NCBI GenBank assembly: GCA_903844155.1
Contig: CAIMSU010000298.1
Location: 21,115-85,114 of the forward strand
Length of the DNA stretch: 64,000 bases
Direction of reading: 5' to 3'
Origin: an uncultured Pseudomonadota bacterium
GTDB lineage: Bacteria; Myxococcota_A; UBA796; SXON01
Every line of letters begins with the position of its first letter. The stretch's first letter is position 1. The position numbers and the translations under genes were made by a program. Shown in pieces: positions 18,580 through 27,642 of this stretch. Below the pieces are notes generated by a model. The model did not search any database. It was given only the letters and a program-made list of their open reading frames with translations, and was not told where the DNA came from.

Positions 18580-19409
18580 TGCTTGACCTGCCGCTCGGCC
18601 TGCGCCTTGTCCGCCGCGACCTGTCGGGCATGGCGGGCGGCTGCGCGCTTCACGGCACGCTCTGCAGCGCCGACGGCTTTCGGATCCGCCGCCTTCAACG
18701 CCTCGATCGCGACGGTGGGATCCTTGTCTTCCCGCGCGTAGGCCACCGCCAGTAGCCGCATCGCCTCGGGACGGTCGGGCGAATCCGGATAGTTCGCGAG
18801 GAACCGGCTGGTGCGCCCTTCAACCGCGGGTCCCGCCTCGCGCCGGTCGTAGAACCGGGCGATCAGGATCTCCTTCCGCCCCAGCCGATTACTCGCCTTG
18901 CCCATGAACTTCTGCACGTCCGCGGTGTGCGTGCTCGTCGGGAAGCGCGACGTGAAGCCGGCCCAGGTGTTCACCGCCTGCTTCGTCCACGTCTGGTCTT
19001 TCGCGGCGACCGCCGGTGACTTTTCGTAGAGTGTCATCCCGAGCCGGTAGACGACGAGATCGAGGTCGATGTAGCGGGGGTGGGCCCGCAGGAAGTCCTC
19101 GTACGCGAGGCGCGCCTCGTCCCACTCCGACTTCTTGTAGTGCAGGTCCGCGATGGCCAGCTCGGCCTTCAGCGCATAGGGATCGTCGCGAAAGTACGTT
19201 CGGACGCGGTTGAATTGCTCGAGCGCCTTGGTGTAGACGCCGCGCTTGGCAAACCTTTCGCCAAGCTCGTAGGTCTGCTGGGCGGTCAGGCGGGTGGCTG
19301 CGGCCTTTGCCGGACGGGGCGCAGCGAGGAGCGCGAGGCCGACGAGGATCGCGACGGCAACGCGGCGAAGCCCGGGGAACGGGGCGGGACGAGGGGCGAG
19401 GGCGGACAT
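18576..19409 (-). CDS. BamD/YbgF-like TPR protein with signal peptide
   Basis: A 277-residue secreted protein from ATG 19409. The frame is open to 19472, but the signal peptide (hydrophobic VAVAILVGLALLAAP, cleavage near AKAAA) follows the internal Met. TPR repeats cover residues about 35-200 (ELGERFAKRGVYTKALEQF, LAYEDFLRAHPRY), as in outer-membrane assembly lipoprotein BamD. There is no lipobox cysteine, so membrane anchoring differs from BamD and the assignment stays at family level. The tail is rich in Ala, Arg and Lys. It overlaps the STM4014 gene by 4 bp and diverges from the DUF1844 gene. Confidence 0.82.
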   Translation of the reverse strand: MSALAPRPAPFPGLRRVAVAILVGLALLAAPRPAKAAATRLTAQQTYELGERFAKRGVYTKALEQFNRVRTYFRDDPYALKAELAIADLHYKKSEWDEARLAYEDFLRAHPRYIDLDLVVYRLGMTLYEKSPAVAAKDQTWTKQAVNTWAGFTSRFPTSTHTADVQKFMGKASNRLGRKEILIARFYDRREAGPAVEGRTSRFLANYPDSPDRPEAMRLLAVAYAREDKDPTVAIEALKAADPKAVGAAERAVKRAAARHARQVAADKAQAERQVKH

Positions 19410-19495
19410 CGCGCGTGGGCTATCGCGCGGCCCGTGATAGAGCGAGCGGCCCGATCTTCGACGCTCGTCCACCGAGCACCCCTCTGGAGAGACCC

Positions 19496-19723
19496 GTGCC
19501 CGCTCCCGTCACGTTCAGCACCTTCGTCATCTCGCTCGCGCACTCGGCGCTCGGGCACCTGACCCCCGGCGGGGAGCACGACGTGCGCGCGGACAAGGAA
19601 CTCGCGAAGCACACGCTCGACCTCCTCGACCTCCTCGCCGAAAAGACCAAGGGCAACCTGGACGACGAGGAGTTGCATCTGCTGGAGACCGTCCGGAAGG
19701 AGATCCGCGCCAAGCTCGGTTGA
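19496..19723 (+). CDS. DUF1844 domain protein
   Basis: A 75-residue cytosolic protein starting at GTG 19496 with GGAG about 8 bp upstream. The frame extends left to 19307 without conserved sequence. The whole protein matches the DUF1844 pattern: FSTFVISLAHSALGHLTPG, then an alternating charged/leucine helix (HTLDLLDLLAEKTKGNLDD) and a short final helix. The function of DUF1844 is unknown; the domain is common in Myxococcota and related phyla. Confidence 0.88.
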   Translation: MPAPVTFSTFVISLAHSALGHLTPGGEHDVRADKELAKHTLDLLDLLAEKTKGNLDDEELHLLETVRKEIRAKLG

Positions 19724-19779
19724 TCCGCCGCGCCGTCCCGCCGCGGTGAGGACGACCACGAAAAAACCCCGGATGGCGG

Positions 19780-19809
19780 TTGACACGGGCCCCCGTTGTC
19801 GAGTACCCT
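19780..19809 (+). promoter_or_regulatory. Candidate sigma-70-type promoter for the lipoprotein at 19852
   Basis: TTGACA at 19780-19785 is separated by 18 bp from TACCCT at 19804-19809. It lies about 43 bp before the start codon, with CTGGAG as ribosome binding site at about 19841-19846. The -35 match is perfect and the -10 is weak. Confidence 0.5.
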
Positions 19810-19851
19810 CCGCCCGCGTTTGATACCCGACTTCCCTTTTCTGGAGATGCA

Positions 19852-20889
19852 ATGACCCGTACCCTTTCCGTCCTCACGATCCTCGCGCTCGGCCTCACCG
19901 CCTGCGGCAACAAAGACACCAGCGACTCTGGCAGCGGCAACTCGGGCAACGGCGGCGATGCCTGCAGCGTCACCGTGAACAGCACGGTCCCTGCGAGCGG
20001 CTCCACCTCCGCGTACTACCGCGCCAACGTCGAGTTCGCGCTCTCCGACCCGGACAGCACAGCCACCATCACGACGGACATCGCCGGCCACCAGGGGACC
20101 AGCGCGGACGGCCTCACCGTCTCTTGGGTCCTCGACTCGCCGCTCACCCCGAACACCGCCTACACCGCGACCCTCGACTACTGCGGCGGCTCGGTGCCCT
20201 TGAGCTTCACCACGTCGGACCTCGGCACCCAGATCGGTGACCCCACCTCACTCATCGGCCGCACCTACGTCGTCGCGCTCGGCAACGCGCGCATCACGCA
20301 GCCCGCGGGCATCGGCTCGGTGCTCTCCAGCTACCTCACGACCGACATCCTGATGGGCGTCAACGACCTCTCGGGCACCAGCCTCACGCTGCTCGGCGCG
20401 GTCGCCCAGTCCGGCGTCACGCCTGACGTGCAGAACACCTGCGATCCGTCGATCCCGTTCCCGGTCGCCGACTTCTCCGCGCAGCCCTTCTTCACGGTCG
20501 GCCCCCAGACCACGACCCTCTCGGTCGCCGGCTACGACGTTGAGATCGACAACCTGCAGGTCACCGGCACGTTCGCCTCGGACGGCACGTACTTCGACGG
20601 CGGCACGCTCTCCGGCACCATCGACACGCGCCCCCTCGCCCCGCTCATCGACAGCTCGGGCAACGAGGGCGCCATCTGCGACCTCGCGGTGAACTTCGGC
20701 GCCTCCTGCGAGCCCTGCCCCTCCGACGGCCAGCCCTACTGCCTCACCCTCGTCGCGGACCAGATCCTCGCCGAGCAGGTCGACGGCGTCTCGCTCGTCG
20801 AAGTCGGCGGCAAGAACTGCATGGACTGCATGGCCCCCACGGACACCACGGACCTCTCGGCCACCTGCACCGTCGACACCACGATGTAG
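19852..20889 (+). CDS. Lipoprotein with Ig-like N-terminal domain
   Basis: A 345-residue lipoprotein from ATG 19852 with GGAG upstream. The signal peptide ends in LTAC (lipobox Cys). A Ser/Gly/Asn linker precedes a SbsA-type Ig-like domain (STVPASGSTSAYYRANVEF). The rest is unrecognised. Six or more cysteines near the C-terminus (C...CEPC...C, CMDC) suggest disulfides outside the cytoplasm. The overall look matches the many small secreted proteins of Myxococcota. A perfect TTGACA box lies upstream. Confidence 0.83.
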   Translation: MTRTLSVLTILALGLTACGNKDTSDSGSGNSGNGGDACSVTVNSTVPASGSTSAYYRANVEFALSDPDSTATITTDIAGHQGTSADGLTVSWVLDSPLTPNTAYTATLDYCGGSVPLSFTTSDLGTQIGDPTSLIGRTYVVALGNARITQPAGIGSVLSSYLTTDILMGVNDLSGTSLTLLGAVAQSGVTPDVQNTCDPSIPFPVADFSAQPFFTVGPQTTTLSVAGYDVEIDNLQVTGTFASDGTYFDGGTLSGTIDTRPLAPLIDSSGNEGAICDLAVNFGASCEPCPSDGQPYCLTLVADQILAEQVDGVSLVEVGGKNCMDCMAPTDTTDLSATCTVDTTM

Positions 20890-20979
20890 TCGCGGCGGCC
20901 CCGCGGGGCTGCACCCGAGCGCGTCTTTGCGGCTTCTTCTGGGGGCCGTGGGGGCGCGTTCTCCGTTTTCGTACGCGGC

Positions 20980-21609
20980 CTACAATGCCCCGGTCCCCTT
21001 CGCAGCGTCGATGACGCCGTTGACGACCTCGTCGCCATGCAGGATCCGCGCCCGGTCGCTCATCCAGGATGGCAGGTCGCCGCCGATCTCGGTCTCCCAG
21101 GTGTAGCGGAAGCGGACGTGGCCGCCGCCGAGATCCCACGCGTCGTAGCCGCCGCCGGCGTGGGGCAGGCGGATGTCGCCGTTTGGCGACGGGGCGTTCG
21201 CGTCCTCGGCCGCGCGAAATCGGATGTGGAGGCTCCGCACGGTGCCGGGTGGATCGTCGCCGGTCACCTTGGTGAAGCGGGCGACGTAGTCGCGGTCGGA
21301 GAGGGGGGGCGGGTAGTCGACGTGGATCCACGCCGTGTCCGCGTCGAGGCGTTTGACGTGGTCGAGGTGGCCGAAGATCGCCGGGTAGCGTTCGACGTCT
21401 TCGATCGCGGTCACGACGCGATCGTAGGCGACGTCCGCCTCCACCTCCGCGTAGCACCAGGGCAGACCCTCAGCGTCATGCGTGCAGGTGATGAGGGGCT
21501 CGGACTGGATCGGCGCCCATCCGGAGCCTGGGAGGTCGGGCCACGCGGCGAGAGCCGAAGGCACCAGGAGGCGTTGGACGGCCAGGGCGAGGAGGACGAG
21601 GGAGGGCAT
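20980..21609 (-). CDS. START/SRPBCC-domain lipid-binding protein with signal peptide
   Basis: A 209-residue protein from ATG 21609, preceded by an excellent AGGAGG ribosome binding site. A signal peptide (LVLLALAVQRLLVPSALA) leads into a START-like domain: VEADVAYDRVVTAIEDVERYP, PPLSDRDYV and a C-terminal helix with ARILHGDEVVNGVIDA. Proteins of this group bind hydrophobic ligands. The ligand is not predictable. It diverges from the kinase gene, whose only canonical start codons lie inside this gene. Confidence 0.85.
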   Translation of the reverse strand: MPSLVLLALAVQRLLVPSALAAWPDLPGSGWAPIQSEPLITCTHDAEGLPWCYAEVEADVAYDRVVTAIEDVERYPAIFGHLDHVKRLDADTAWIHVDYPPPLSDRDYVARFTKVTGDDPPGTVRSLHIRFRAAEDANAPSPNGDIRLPHAGGGYDAWDLGGGHVRFRYTWETEIGGDLPSWMSDRARILHGDEVVNGVIDAAKGTGAL

Positions 21610-23590
21610 CGGTGCCTCCTTAGCCCGTGGCGCCGGGCACTTCGTCCGTGCGGCTACGTGCCGTTCGGGCAAAGGCGCAATAACTGGGGCACAGAAGGAA
21701 TTTGCCGTTGACGTCGCACCCCCGCTCGCTGAAGGCCGCTACCGGCTGTTGAGGATCCTTGGCGAGGGCGGGATGGCGACGGTCTACCGTGGCTTTGACG
21801 AGCGTCTTGAAGTCGAGCGGGCGATCAAGGTGCTGGCGCCGGCGTTGGCCGCGCGGGCCGACATCCGCAAGCGCTTCGAAACCGAAGCGCGCACCATGGC
21901 GAAGCTGCAGCACGCCAACATCGTGAGCGTTCAGGACGTCGGCACGGACGGCGATCGCGTCTACATGGTGATGGAGCTGGTGGAGACGGGCAGCCTGATC
22001 GACCACCTCGATCGGCACGGCGCGATGCCGCCTCACGCCGCTTGCGACGCGATCATCGCGATCCTGCAGGGCCTGAACGCCGCGCACAGCCGCGGGATCG
22101 TGCACCGCGACATCAAGCCCCACAACGTGCTCGTGACGCCCGATGGGCAGTTCAAGGTCGCGGACTTTGGCATCGCGCACGTCTCCGGGCCGGAGCGCTC
22201 GGCCACGCGCACGGGGATGGCGATGGGCACGCTGTCCTACATGGCGCCCGAGCAGCGAACCAACGCCAAGCAGGTGGACGGGCGGGCGGATCTGTACGCC
22301 GTCGCCGCCACGTTCTTCGCGCTGCTGACGAACAACGAGCCTTTTGAGCTGCACGCGGTCGATCACCAGGAGGAGATCTTCGCGGGGATCCCGGGTCCGC
22401 TCGTGGCTGTCATGAAGCGCGCGTCCAAGTTCCGCGCCGAGGACCGGTACCCGGACGCGGTGGCGATGATGACGGCGGTGCGGGAGGCCCGCGCCATGAT
22501 CGGGCCGGACGGCGCCGTGCTCGACGGGCAGATGCCGGCCCCGAACCCCACGCTCTCGGCGATCACGGGGCAGGGGACTGCGCCGGTGCCGCCAACGCTC
22601 ACCCCGCCGACCCCCGTTCCGGGTGCGCCCGCCCGCCCGATGCTCCGTACCGCTTCGGTGCCCGGCGGCGACACGTTCCAGGCCGACGAGTTCGAGGATG
22701 TCGAGCCGCCCGCCGCCGCCGCTCGGCCCGCGGCAGGGCCCGGCACGTGGATCCCAGACTCACCGCCGACTCCGAGCGCCTCCGGCCGCCCGATGGAATC
22801 GCCCGTCTCTGCAGGATCGCAGGGGGCGGTCGCCTCGGCCGTCCTCGCGCCCGTCGCCCCGCCCGTCGCCCCAGCCCGCCCCGAGCCTCGCACAGCAACA
22901 GCCGGCGATGGCAGCACGCTCTCCCCCTCGGCCGGCACGCGTCGGGATGACCCGTCGATGATCGAGGAACCGCGGGCATCGCGGGTGAGCCCGGTGGTGA
23001 TCGGGGTCGGCGTTGCCGGCCTCGTCGGCGTGATCGCGGTGGTGGGCATTGCGCTCTGGGGCGGCTCCGGCGGAGCGACTCCCTCCGCCGTGGAGCCCGT
23101 CGCTACGGCCCCGGCCGCCACGGACGGCTCAGTCGTCGCCTCGCCCGAGCCCCCCGCCGCGCCCGTCGCCGCACCGGTGTCGTCGGCGCCTCCGGCTGCT
23201 GCGCCCGTCGCCCCCGCGCCCGTCGCCCCGCCGCCCGCTGCTGCCAAGCCAGCGTCCACCGCGACGACCACGGCGTCAAAGTGGCCAAAGGCCGAGGTCG
23301 AAAAGATCCCGGTTGTGGCGCTGCCGGTCGCCGCCCAGCCTGTCGCCGCGCCGTCAGCCCCGGTTGCGTCGCAATTGCTCACGGTGAACGTGATCCCGTA
23401 CGCGACGGTGTCGGTCGACGGCAAGGCCCAGCCGCCGGGGGCATGGACGGGGACGGTCACGGTCGGGCCGCACCACGTCGTCATGACGACCGCAGACGGT
23501 CAGACCAAGGCGCTGGACGTGACGGTCAACGCCATGGCGCCAAAGCACTTCTGCTGGGAATTTTCGAAGGAGTCTGAATGTTCGCATTGA
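21482..23590 (+). CDS. Hanks-type serine/threonine kinase with TM helix and PEGA-like tail
   Basis: The kinase domain spans about residues 86-340 of the longest frame: GEGGMATVYRG, Lys116 in AIKVL, HRDIKPHN, DFGIAH and APEQ. All catalytic residues are present. A Pro/Ala-rich region, one TM helix (VVIGVGVAGLVGVIAVVG), another Pro/Ala linker and a PEGA-like domain (VNVIPYATVSVDG) follow. The true start is unclear. Between ATG 21491 and the kinase domain at about 21737 there is no in-frame ATG, GTG or TTG, and the upstream starts lie within the divergent START gene. Its 3' end overlaps the next gene by 13 bp. Confidence 0.88.
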   Translation: MQVMRGSDWIGAHPEPGRSGHAARAEGTRRRWTARARRTREGIGASLARGAGHFVRAATCRSGKGAITGAQKEFAVDVAPPLAEGRYRLLRILGEGGMATVYRGFDERLEVERAIKVLAPALAARADIRKRFETEARTMAKLQHANIVSVQDVGTDGDRVYMVMELVETGSLIDHLDRHGAMPPHAACDAIIAILQGLNAAHSRGIVHRDIKPHNVLVTPDGQFKVADFGIAHVSGPERSATRTGMAMGTLSYMAPEQRTNAKQVDGRADLYAVAATFFALLTNNEPFELHAVDHQEEIFAGIPGPLVAVMKRASKFRAEDRYPDAVAMMTAVREARAMIGPDGAVLDGQMPAPNPTLSAITGQGTAPVPPTLTPPTPVPGAPARPMLRTASVPGGDTFQADEFEDVEPPAAAARPAAGPGTWIPDSPPTPSASGRPMESPVSAGSQGAVASAVLAPVAPPVAPARPEPRTATAGDGSTLSPSAGTRRDDPSMIEEPRASRVSPVVIGVGVAGLVGVIAVVGIALWGGSGGATPSAVEPVATAPAATDGSVVASPEPPAAPVAAPVSSAPPAAAPVAPAPVAPPPAAAKPASTATTTASKWPKAEVEKIPVVALPVAAQPVAAPSAPVASQLLTVNVIPYATVSVDGKAQPPGAWTGTVTVGPHHVVMTTADGQTKALDVTVNAMAPKHFCWEFSKESECSH

Positions 23591-24930
23591 TCTCCCTGGC
23601 TTTCGCGGTGGACACGGTCGTCTACCCGGGCGGGAATCCGGCCGAGGCGCAGAAGCGGGTCGAAGCTGCCACCGGCGCGGCGGCCACCGACCTGCGCGCA
23701 GTGAGCGTCGCCGAGCTGATGAAGGGCCACGCGCCGACGGGCCTGACCGGCGCTCACGTGCAGGTGTGCAGCGGTACGCCCACCTCCAGCGACGCGATGA
23801 AGACAGGCCTCACGCGAGCAGAGGGCTCGGTCAAGTACGTCGAGTACGTGTCCGCGCGCGCCGCTCTCGACGAAGCGATCAAGGATCTCGACTGCCTCCA
23901 GGGCGCCGTCGATCCGGCGTTGGCCTCGAGAGCGTTCTACCTGCGCGGCATCGTGAACGCGGCCGACGGTGATCAAGCAGCCTCCAGGGCGGATTTTCGA
24001 CGAGCACGGCTGTTCGCGCCCGCGATGGCGTGGGACTCCAATTTTGCGCCGAGCCTGGAGCCCAACTTCGACGCCATCGCCAGCGAGATGAAGTCGGCCC
24101 GCCCCGTCACGCTCTCGGTGCTCCCGGCGCCTGCGGACGGCACGTTCCTCCTCGACGGCCAGCCTGCGCACTTGATCAACGGCGCGGTCGGCATCGCCGA
24201 TGGTGAGCACTACGTGCAGCTCACCGGCGCAGCGCCGGTCACGCTCACCCTGAACGTCGACAGCAACTCCTCGCCCACCATCGTGATCCCCAGCGCCGTC
24301 GGCCCGGAGGTGCTCGACTGGGCCAGCGACAGCGAGAAGCGCGGCGCGCTGACCGCCGTCCTGGTGAGCGCGCTCGGCACAGACGGCGTGGTCTACGTGG
24401 TCAACCCGGAGGTCGTCTGGCGGGTGAAGCTCGGCGGCGCAGCGTGGGACCTCGTGACGACCAAGGGCGAGGGAGTGGCGACCGCGCCTGCAGCCGGCAA
24501 GACGCCCACGAAGCCACCGGCTGCCGTGAAGGCGCCTGCGGCTGTCGCCCCGCCGACCCCGGTCGTCAAGCCCGCTCCCGCCCCCGTCGTAGCGCCTGTC
24601 CCCGCGCCCGCCGCCGCGCCCGCCCCGCTGCCGACCACGTCCGCGAGCGTGCCATCGCCCCGCAAGCACAGCGCTGCCGGCCCCGTCCTGATGGTGATCG
24701 GCGGCGCGATGGGCGTCGGCGGCGGGATCGTCGGCATCCTCGGCCAGGAGAAGATCGACACCGCCGCCGCGACCGCCAAGAGCTATGGGACCGGGCGAAC
24801 GCAGGCCGAGACGGACGCCTTCAACCTGGCCGCTGGCAAGGGCCAGACTGAGGCCCTGCTCGGGTTCATCCCCGCTGGGGTCGGCGCCGCGCTGCTCGCG
24901 ACCGGCGTCGTGGTCACCGTCAAGTTCTGA
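23578..24930 (+). CDS. Secreted TPR/PEGA-like membrane protein paired with kinase
   Basis: A 450-residue protein overlapping the kinase 3' end by 13 bp. A short N-terminal signal-like segment (FALISLAFAVDT) is followed by an alpha-helical region about 90-165 (LDEAIKDLDCLQG...FYLRGIVNAADGDQ), then a PEGA-like beta segment (LSVLPAPADGTFLLDGQ). A long Ala/Pro/Val/Lys linker at about 300-360 and two C-terminal hydrophobic segments rich in glycine complete it. The layout repeats in the gene at 30035, which adjoins the second kinase. Likely a partner or substrate of the kinase; this is inference from context. Confidence 0.82.
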   Translation: MFALISLAFAVDTVVYPGGNPAEAQKRVEAATGAAATDLRAVSVAELMKGHAPTGLTGAHVQVCSGTPTSSDAMKTGLTRAEGSVKYVEYVSARAALDEAIKDLDCLQGAVDPALASRAFYLRGIVNAADGDQAASRADFRRARLFAPAMAWDSNFAPSLEPNFDAIASEMKSARPVTLSVLPAPADGTFLLDGQPAHLINGAVGIADGEHYVQLTGAAPVTLTLNVDSNSSPTIVIPSAVGPEVLDWASDSEKRGALTAVLVSALGTDGVVYVVNPEVVWRVKLGGAAWDLVTTKGEGVATAPAAGKTPTKPPAAVKAPAAVAPPTPVVKPAPAPVVAPVPAPAAAPAPLPTTSASVPSPRKHSAAGPVLMVIGGAMGVGGGIVGILGQEKIDTAAATAKSYGTGRTQAETDAFNLAAGKGQTEALLGFIPAGVGAALLATGVVVTVKF

Positions 24931-24972
24931 CGGCGGTCGGCTCCGGGCTGGATTCGGCGCTGCCGAGGCCGA

Positions 24973-26046
24973 TTACGGCGCCGCGCTCACGCTCGCAAGC
25001 CACACGTCGCCCATCATCGCGATCTGCTGCATCGTCGTGTAGCCGGCAACGCTCACGTTGTGGATGCCGCTGCCAAACGTGAGCACGTACAGGTTCATCT
25101 TGCTGGAATCGCTGACGAAGCTGGAGGACAGCATCACCGCCGGGTCGTCGGGCGAGGGGTAGACGCGCGCGTCGTCGCCAATCACGACCTGCGTGGAGTC
25201 GCCCATGCGATCCCAGGACAGGCCGCCGTCGCCGGAGTGCTGGAAGGTGCGCGTGCCATCGGAGCCGTCCGTGATCGCGTAGATGACGTTGGGATCGGCC
25301 GGCGAGAGGCCTACGCGGACGCCCGCGACCGGGCCGCTCTCGATGCCGTAGAGGGTGCTGCTCACGTCGTCCCAGGTGGTGCCGCCCGTGTGGCTCGTCT
25401 GCACGCCGCCCTCGCCCGCGATCGCGACCTGGTCGAGGTTTGCGGGGTTGACGCTGCCTGCGACCGCGGTGAACGGCAGGCTCCCGGCAATGGCCCAGGT
25501 GGCGCCGGAGTCGTCGGAAGTCGCCACGCCGGCCGCCTCAACGCCCCGGATCCGGCCCGTGCTCACATCGATGGTGGGCGGGTCGACGAAGGGCTGGAGG
25601 GTGTCAAAGGGCGTCCAGCTTCCGCCGACGTCGTCCGACCACGCCCCGGCGCTGGAGGCCCGGTCAAACGCGTAGACCCGGTCGCCCGCAGCGACGAGCG
25701 CCCAGTCGCCAGTCGCGGGCAGGTTGCCGGTGTCGCTCCAGTTGCAGCCCGTGTCCACCGAGCTCATGACCTGCCCGCCGTAGACGGCGATCATGCCGGT
25801 TGCACCAGCCACAGGTCCGGCCACGCCGGTGGTCTTCGTGCTCGTGGACGGCGCTTCGGTTGGGGCGTGGAGGTCGTCCCCGCCGCTCTGGTAGCGCAGG
25901 ACGCCGCCGTGCGAGCCGCGCACCCGCCCGCAGATGCCGGCGGTGTCGCTGTCAAACGAGTGGGTGAGGTCGGTGGACTTGCCGGTGCAGCCGGCCGAGA
26001 GGGCGAGCGGCAGGGCGACGAGGAGGGGCCTGGCGAAGGAGCGCAT
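24973..26046 (-). CDS. BNR/YCF48-like beta-propeller lipoprotein
   Basis: A 357-residue lipoprotein with lipobox LSAGC. Repeated motifs of the sialidase/BNR type (TSDDSGATWAI, TSHTGGTTWDDV, QHSGDGGLSWDRM) and segments such as PADPNVIYAI predict a seven-bladed propeller like YCF48/HCF136 or sortilin folds. No catalytic sialidase residues are evident. It is convergent with the preceding gene and divergent from the ATP-grasp gene over 57 bp. One of four propeller lipoproteins in the window. Confidence 0.83.
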   Translation of the reverse strand: MRSFARPLLVALPLALSAGCTGKSTDLTHSFDSDTAGICGRVRGSHGGVLRYQSGGDDLHAPTEAPSTSTKTTGVAGPVAGATGMIAVYGGQVMSSVDTGCNWSDTGNLPATGDWALVAAGDRVYAFDRASSAGAWSDDVGGSWTPFDTLQPFVDPPTIDVSTGRIRGVEAAGVATSDDSGATWAIAGSLPFTAVAGSVNPANLDQVAIAGEGGVQTSHTGGTTWDDVSSTLYGIESGPVAGVRVGLSPADPNVIYAITDGSDGTRTFQHSGDGGLSWDRMGDSTQVVIGDDARVYPSPDDPAVMLSSSFVSDSSKMNLYVLTFGSGIHNVSVAGYTTMQQIAMMGDVWLASVSAAP

Positions 26047-26103
26047 ACGGGCGGGCTAACCTGCTCGCCATGGAGGGCGCGGACGGCCGGTTAGAACCCT
26101 CCA

Positions 26104-27642
26104 ATGCACCCCGTCCCCAACTCCCCCGAGGAGCGCGTCGCCTTCCACAAGCTCCAGGATCACCTCCCTGACGTGTTCCGGCGCGTGACGACCGACAGGC
26201 GCCAGCCCCAGACCGTCGTCGTCGTCCCCAGCCTCTCGCTCGACGCCCAGGAGCTCGCGAAGGTGACCGGCGTCCACCACTACGAAGAGCGCATGCTCTA
26301 CATGCTTATGCTGCTTCGACGCCCAAAAACGCGCGTCATCTTCGTCACCAGCCAGGCCATCGACCCCATCATCATCGACTATTTCCTGCACCTGCTCTCC
26401 GGCGTGCCGAGCTCGCACGCGCGCGAGCGCCTCTTCCTGTTCCATTGTTCAGACGCCTCAAAGCTCCCGCTCACCCAGAAAATCCTCGCCCGTCCCCGCC
26501 TGATCGAGCGCATCAAGGCCTCCGTCGCCGACTACGACAACGCGCACCTCGTCTGCTTCAACACCTCCCCGGCTGAGCGCACCCTCGCCGTCCAGCTCGG
26601 CATGCCGCTCTACGCCAACGACCCCGACCTGGACCACCTCGGCACCAAGTCCGGCTGCCGAAAAGTATTCCGCGAAGCTGGCGTCCTCTTCCCGGAAGGC
26701 TTTGAGGATCTCCGCGACGGCAACGACATCACCGAGGCCCTCGCGCGGTTGAAGGAGTCGGACCCGAAGATGAAGCGCGCCGTCGTGAAGCTCAACCACG
26801 GTTTTTCCGGCGAAGGAAACGCGCTTTTCTACTTCGACGGCCCCCACGCGGGCGACGGCCTGGGCGACCGCACTGGCCGCTCGATGCGCCGCTGGATCGC
26901 GTCGCGCCTTCCAAACTTGAGGTTCGAGGCGCCGAACGAGCACTGGGAGCGCTTCCACGAGAAGTACAAGGAGATGCGCGGGGTGGTCGAGGCGTTCGTT
27001 GAGGGCGAGGTCAAGCGCAGCCCCTCGTCCCAGAACCGGGTGAACGCAGTCGGCGAGGCGATGCCGATCTCGACACACGACCAGGTGTTGGGAGGGCCAA
27101 GCGGGCAGGTGTTCCTCGGCTGCACGTTCCCCGCGGACGACGCGTACCGCATCGAGATCCAGAACTACGGGTTGGACGTGGCGAAGGTGCTGGCGTCCAA
27201 GGGCGTGCTCGGGCGGTTTGCGACAGACTTCGTGTCGGTGTGCGAGGAGGGGGTCTGGAAGCACCACGCGATCGAGGTGAACCTGCGAAAGGGTGGAACA
27301 ACCCACCCCTTCTTGACGCTCCGCTTCCTGACAGACGGCACCTACGACGCCGAGACGGGCCTCTTCCATAGCCAATCCGGCCGAGAAAAGTACTACTACG
27401 CCTCCGACTCCGTCCACTCGGACCACTACAAGGGCATCGGCCCCGCAGACCTCGTCGACATCGCCGTCAACGAGGAATTGCACTTCCACTCCACCACCGA
27501 ACGCGGGGTCGTCTTCCACCTCATTGGCGCACTGTCCGAGTTCGGCAAGCTCGGCATGGTCTGTATTGGCGACAATCATCGCCAGGCCGAGTTCCTCTAC
27601 CGGAAGACGCGCGGGGTGCTGGATAGTGTGACGAGGAAGTGA
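26104..27642 (+). CDS. ATP-grasp enzyme, peptide ligase PGM1-like
   Basis: A 512-residue cytosolic protein. The N-terminal third is Rossmann-like (VVVVPSLSLDAQEL, VIFVTSQAIDP). The central part is ATP-grasp-like: GTKSGCRKVFREAGVLFPEG, VVKLNHGFSGEGNA, VVEAFVEGE and FATDFVSV...AIEVNLRKGGTTHPF with the metal-binding Glu/Asn. This pattern resembles the peptide ligase PGM1-related group, whose founding member joins amino acids in pheganomycin synthesis (family knowledge). Its substrate here is unknown. The stop overlaps the next start as GTGA. Confidence 0.8.
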   Translation: MHPVPNSPEERVAFHKLQDHLPDVFRRVTTDRRQPQTVVVVPSLSLDAQELAKVTGVHHYEERMLYMLMLLRRPKTRVIFVTSQAIDPIIIDYFLHLLSGVPSSHARERLFLFHCSDASKLPLTQKILARPRLIERIKASVADYDNAHLVCFNTSPAERTLAVQLGMPLYANDPDLDHLGTKSGCRKVFREAGVLFPEGFEDLRDGNDITEALARLKESDPKMKRAVVKLNHGFSGEGNALFYFDGPHAGDGLGDRTGRSMRRWIASRLPNLRFEAPNEHWERFHEKYKEMRGVVEAFVEGEVKRSPSSQNRVNAVGEAMPISTHDQVLGGPSGQVFLGCTFPADDAYRIEIQNYGLDVAKVLASKGVLGRFATDFVSVCEEGVWKHHAIEVNLRKGGTTHPFLTLRFLTDGTYDAETGLFHSQSGREKYYYASDSVHSDHYKGIGPADLVDIAVNEELHFHSTTERGVVFHLIGALSEFGKLGMVCIGDNHRQAEFLYRKTRGVLDSVTRK

